A stretch of 5,880 nucleotides of DNA, taken from NCBI GenBank assembly GCA_934296355.1, contig CAKRAY010000094.1, positions 1 to 5,880 on the forward strand. Reading direction: 5' to 3'. Shown here piece after piece: positions 5,340 through 5,880 of this stretch. The DNA is from an uncultured Clostridia bacterium (GTDB taxonomy: Bacteria; Bacillota; Clostridia; Christensenellales; DTU072). The notes under the pieces were generated by a model, which did no database searches, was not told where the DNA came from, and was given only the letters and a program-made list of their open reading frames with translations. Positions within the stretch are counted from its first letter, which is position 1; each line of letters opens with the position of its first letter. A program made the position numbers and the translations under genes.

Positions 5340-5606
5340 ATCTCCCTAAGGTGCATTAAAGATTGTGCGAGAGAGTGGAACAAACATCGCAAGACGGGCG
5401 ACCGGTTTATACACGCCGATGAAATACGCGATTTTTTGAAAACGGACACAACAGTATTTAAGTATAAGTTCGGCAATAAGTGGATTGTAAACTACGACCA
5501 ACTTTTGCCACACCTCAAGAAAATAAACCGCCGCGAAAGCAAAATGTGGAAGAAATATATGCAGTGCTTAGGCATAAAAAAATCAGTCACTCCACGAAAG
5601 AAGTGA
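5340..5606 (+). pseudogene. 3' remnant of a small gene, excisionase-like winged-helix character
   Basis: A plus-strand frame open for 88 codons from just after a TAA (5337-5339) to the TGA at 5604-5606. It has no ATG, GTG or TTG start until late in the frame, so it is probably the C-terminal part of a gene whose 5' end was lost when the adjacent element arrived. The translation looks like protein: IKDCAREWNKHRK, then FIHADEIRDFLK, then FKYKFGNKWIVNYDQLLPHL and a basic tail ending TPRKK. The pattern of a helix, a basic wing with G-x-K/R-W and a closing helix resembles excisionase or MerR-like winged helices carried by integrative elements. This is a resemblance only. Its stop codon lies within the tRNA terminator hairpin, so the two features share DNA. 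It could also be non-coding with a chance open frame. Confidence 0.5.
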
Positions 5607-5610
5607 CTGA
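5576..5610 (-). terminator. Rho-independent terminator of tRNA-Arg
   Basis: TCAGTCACT (5583-5591) and AGTGACTGA (5602-5610) form a perfect 9-bp stem around a 10-nt loop. On the minus strand it is followed by seven T (5582-5576). The stem begins 4 nt after the encoded CCA of the tRNA. Confidence 0.9.
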
Positions 5611-5614
5611 CGGC

Positions 5615-5691
5615 TGGCCTGCCTGATTGGAGTCGAACCAACGGCGTTCCGCTTAGGAGGCGGACCCTCTATCCTACTGAGGTACAGGCAG
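5615..5691 (-). tRNA. tRNA-Arg (anticodon CCU)
   Basis: A full cloverleaf folds on the minus strand. The acceptor stem CTGCCTG/CAGGCAG has seven perfect pairs. The D arm is CCTC-AGTAGGATA-GAGG, the anticodon arm TCCGC-CTCCTAA-GCGGA with CCT at 5657-5655, the variable loop has 5 nt, and the T arm is GTTGG-TTCGACT-CCAAT with one G-U pair. Discriminator G (5618) and CCA (5617-5615) are encoded. The anticodon reads AGG, so the tRNA is for arginine. It has its own promoter and terminator. tRNA-Arg genes are common integration sites, in line with the remnant and accessory DNA next to its 3' end. Confidence 0.97.
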
Positions 5692-5700
5692 ATATTTGAT

Positions 5701-5729
5701 ATTTTAGCACGTTTTGAAAGTTATTGCAA
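5701..5729 (-). promoter_or_regulatory. Promoter of tRNA-Arg
   Basis: On the minus strand, TTGCAA (5729-5724, 4 of 6) is separated by 17 nt from TAAAAT (5706-5701, 5 of 6). The -10 ends 9 nt before the mature 5' end of the tRNA, so only a very short 5' leader would be removed. Confidence 0.8.
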
Positions 5730-5739
5730 AAGATTTTAC

Positions 5740-5771
5740 AATACCGAAACAATACCTGAAACGATACCAAG
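5740..5771. repeat. Three imperfect 9-12 nt direct repeats upstream of the tRNA promoter
   Basis: AATACCGAAAC (5740-5750), AATACCTGAAAC (5751-5762) and GATACCAAG (5763-5771) follow one another without gaps. They lie just upstream of the -35 of the tRNA promoter. Regulatory, UP-element-like or chance; a TTACCGGTAA palindrome (5778-5787) lies next to them. Confidence 0.5.
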
Positions 5772-5773
5772 TA

Positions 5774-5880
5774 TTACTTACCGGTAAAACCACAATATTT
5801 AGTTGTGTTTGTTACGTCCGCAAGAACAGAATATGCCCGATGACCGCATATGTTCTCCACATGAGCACACTGATATATTT
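5774..5880 (-). CDS. Possible C-terminal end of a minus-strand gene (cut by window edge)
   Basis: A minus-strand frame is open from the window edge to a TAA at 5776-5774, giving about 34 codons (ending YSVLADVTNTTKYCGFTGK). The mix of residues looks like protein, but a second minus-strand frame is also open here to a TAA at 5814-5812, so the choice is not secure. The region also holds a bulged hairpin (AGAACA...TGTTCT) and a CACAA/TTGTG hairpin. I do not recognise a family. If it is not coding, the stretch 5772-5880 holds nothing else I can name. Confidence 0.25.
   Translation of the reverse strand, partial: IYQCAHVENICGHRAYSVLADVTNTTKYCGFTGK

Noticed and set aside
5615..5640. Possible att duplication of the tRNA 3' end elsewhere in the window
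   Set aside because: I looked for a second copy of the T-arm and acceptor sequence and found none, so no attachment-site pair can be claimed here.
1..5880. CRISPR array, riboswitch, rRNA
   Set aside because: No regularly spaced repeats, no recognisable riboswitch core in the leaders, and no rRNA segments were seen.

Overview
The window looks like low-to-medium GC Firmicutes DNA, probably from an uncultured gut Clostridia-type bacterium. The signs are purine-rich Shine-Dalgarno sequences, sigma-A type promoters, rho-independent terminators, tightly packed operons and proteins rich in Lys, Ile, Asn and Tyr. No species can be named from the sequence alone.

Left part (1-2693, minus strand): an operon of at least five genes, read from high to low coordinates. 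It encodes a DapA/NanA-family Schiff-base lyase, an Amidohydro_2 metal-dependent hydrolase, two small paralogous proteins of an ATC-hydrolase-like family, and a lipoprotein cut by the window edge. The junctions are +2, +1 and +1 nt gaps and one 4-nt ATGA overlap, so these genes are almost certainly co-transcribed and translationally coupled. The operon has a clear promoter at 2740-2768. A divergent AraC-family regulator (2855-3706, plus strand) starts from the same intergenic region, which also holds a 32-bp dyad that is a good operator candidate. The simplest reading is a substrate-inducible catabolic unit. A lipoprotein, possibly a binding protein, captures a ligand, a hydrolase and a pyruvate-type lyase process it, and the AraC protein senses it. 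The substrate is unknown.

Middle part (about 3720-5345): a compact accessory element. It has a HUH replication initiator resembling Microviridae VP4 and G2P/ORF2-type Reps (3926-4951, minus), a GC-rich palindromic region just past its 3' end (perfect 18-bp inverted repeat around a 69-nt repeat-rich loop), a hairpin with a T-tract just before it, and a small unknown gene (5020-5319, minus). No capsid, integrase or transposase gene is seen.

Right part (about 5340-5880): a plus-strand reading frame without a start (5340-5606), probably the 3' remnant of a gene. It abuts a complete tRNA-Arg(CCU) on the minus strand with its own promoter, encoded CCA and terminator. Upstream of the tRNA are short direct repeats and possibly the last codons of another minus-strand gene. 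The region looks like a tRNA-adjacent insertion hotspot that has collected and lost accessory DNA.
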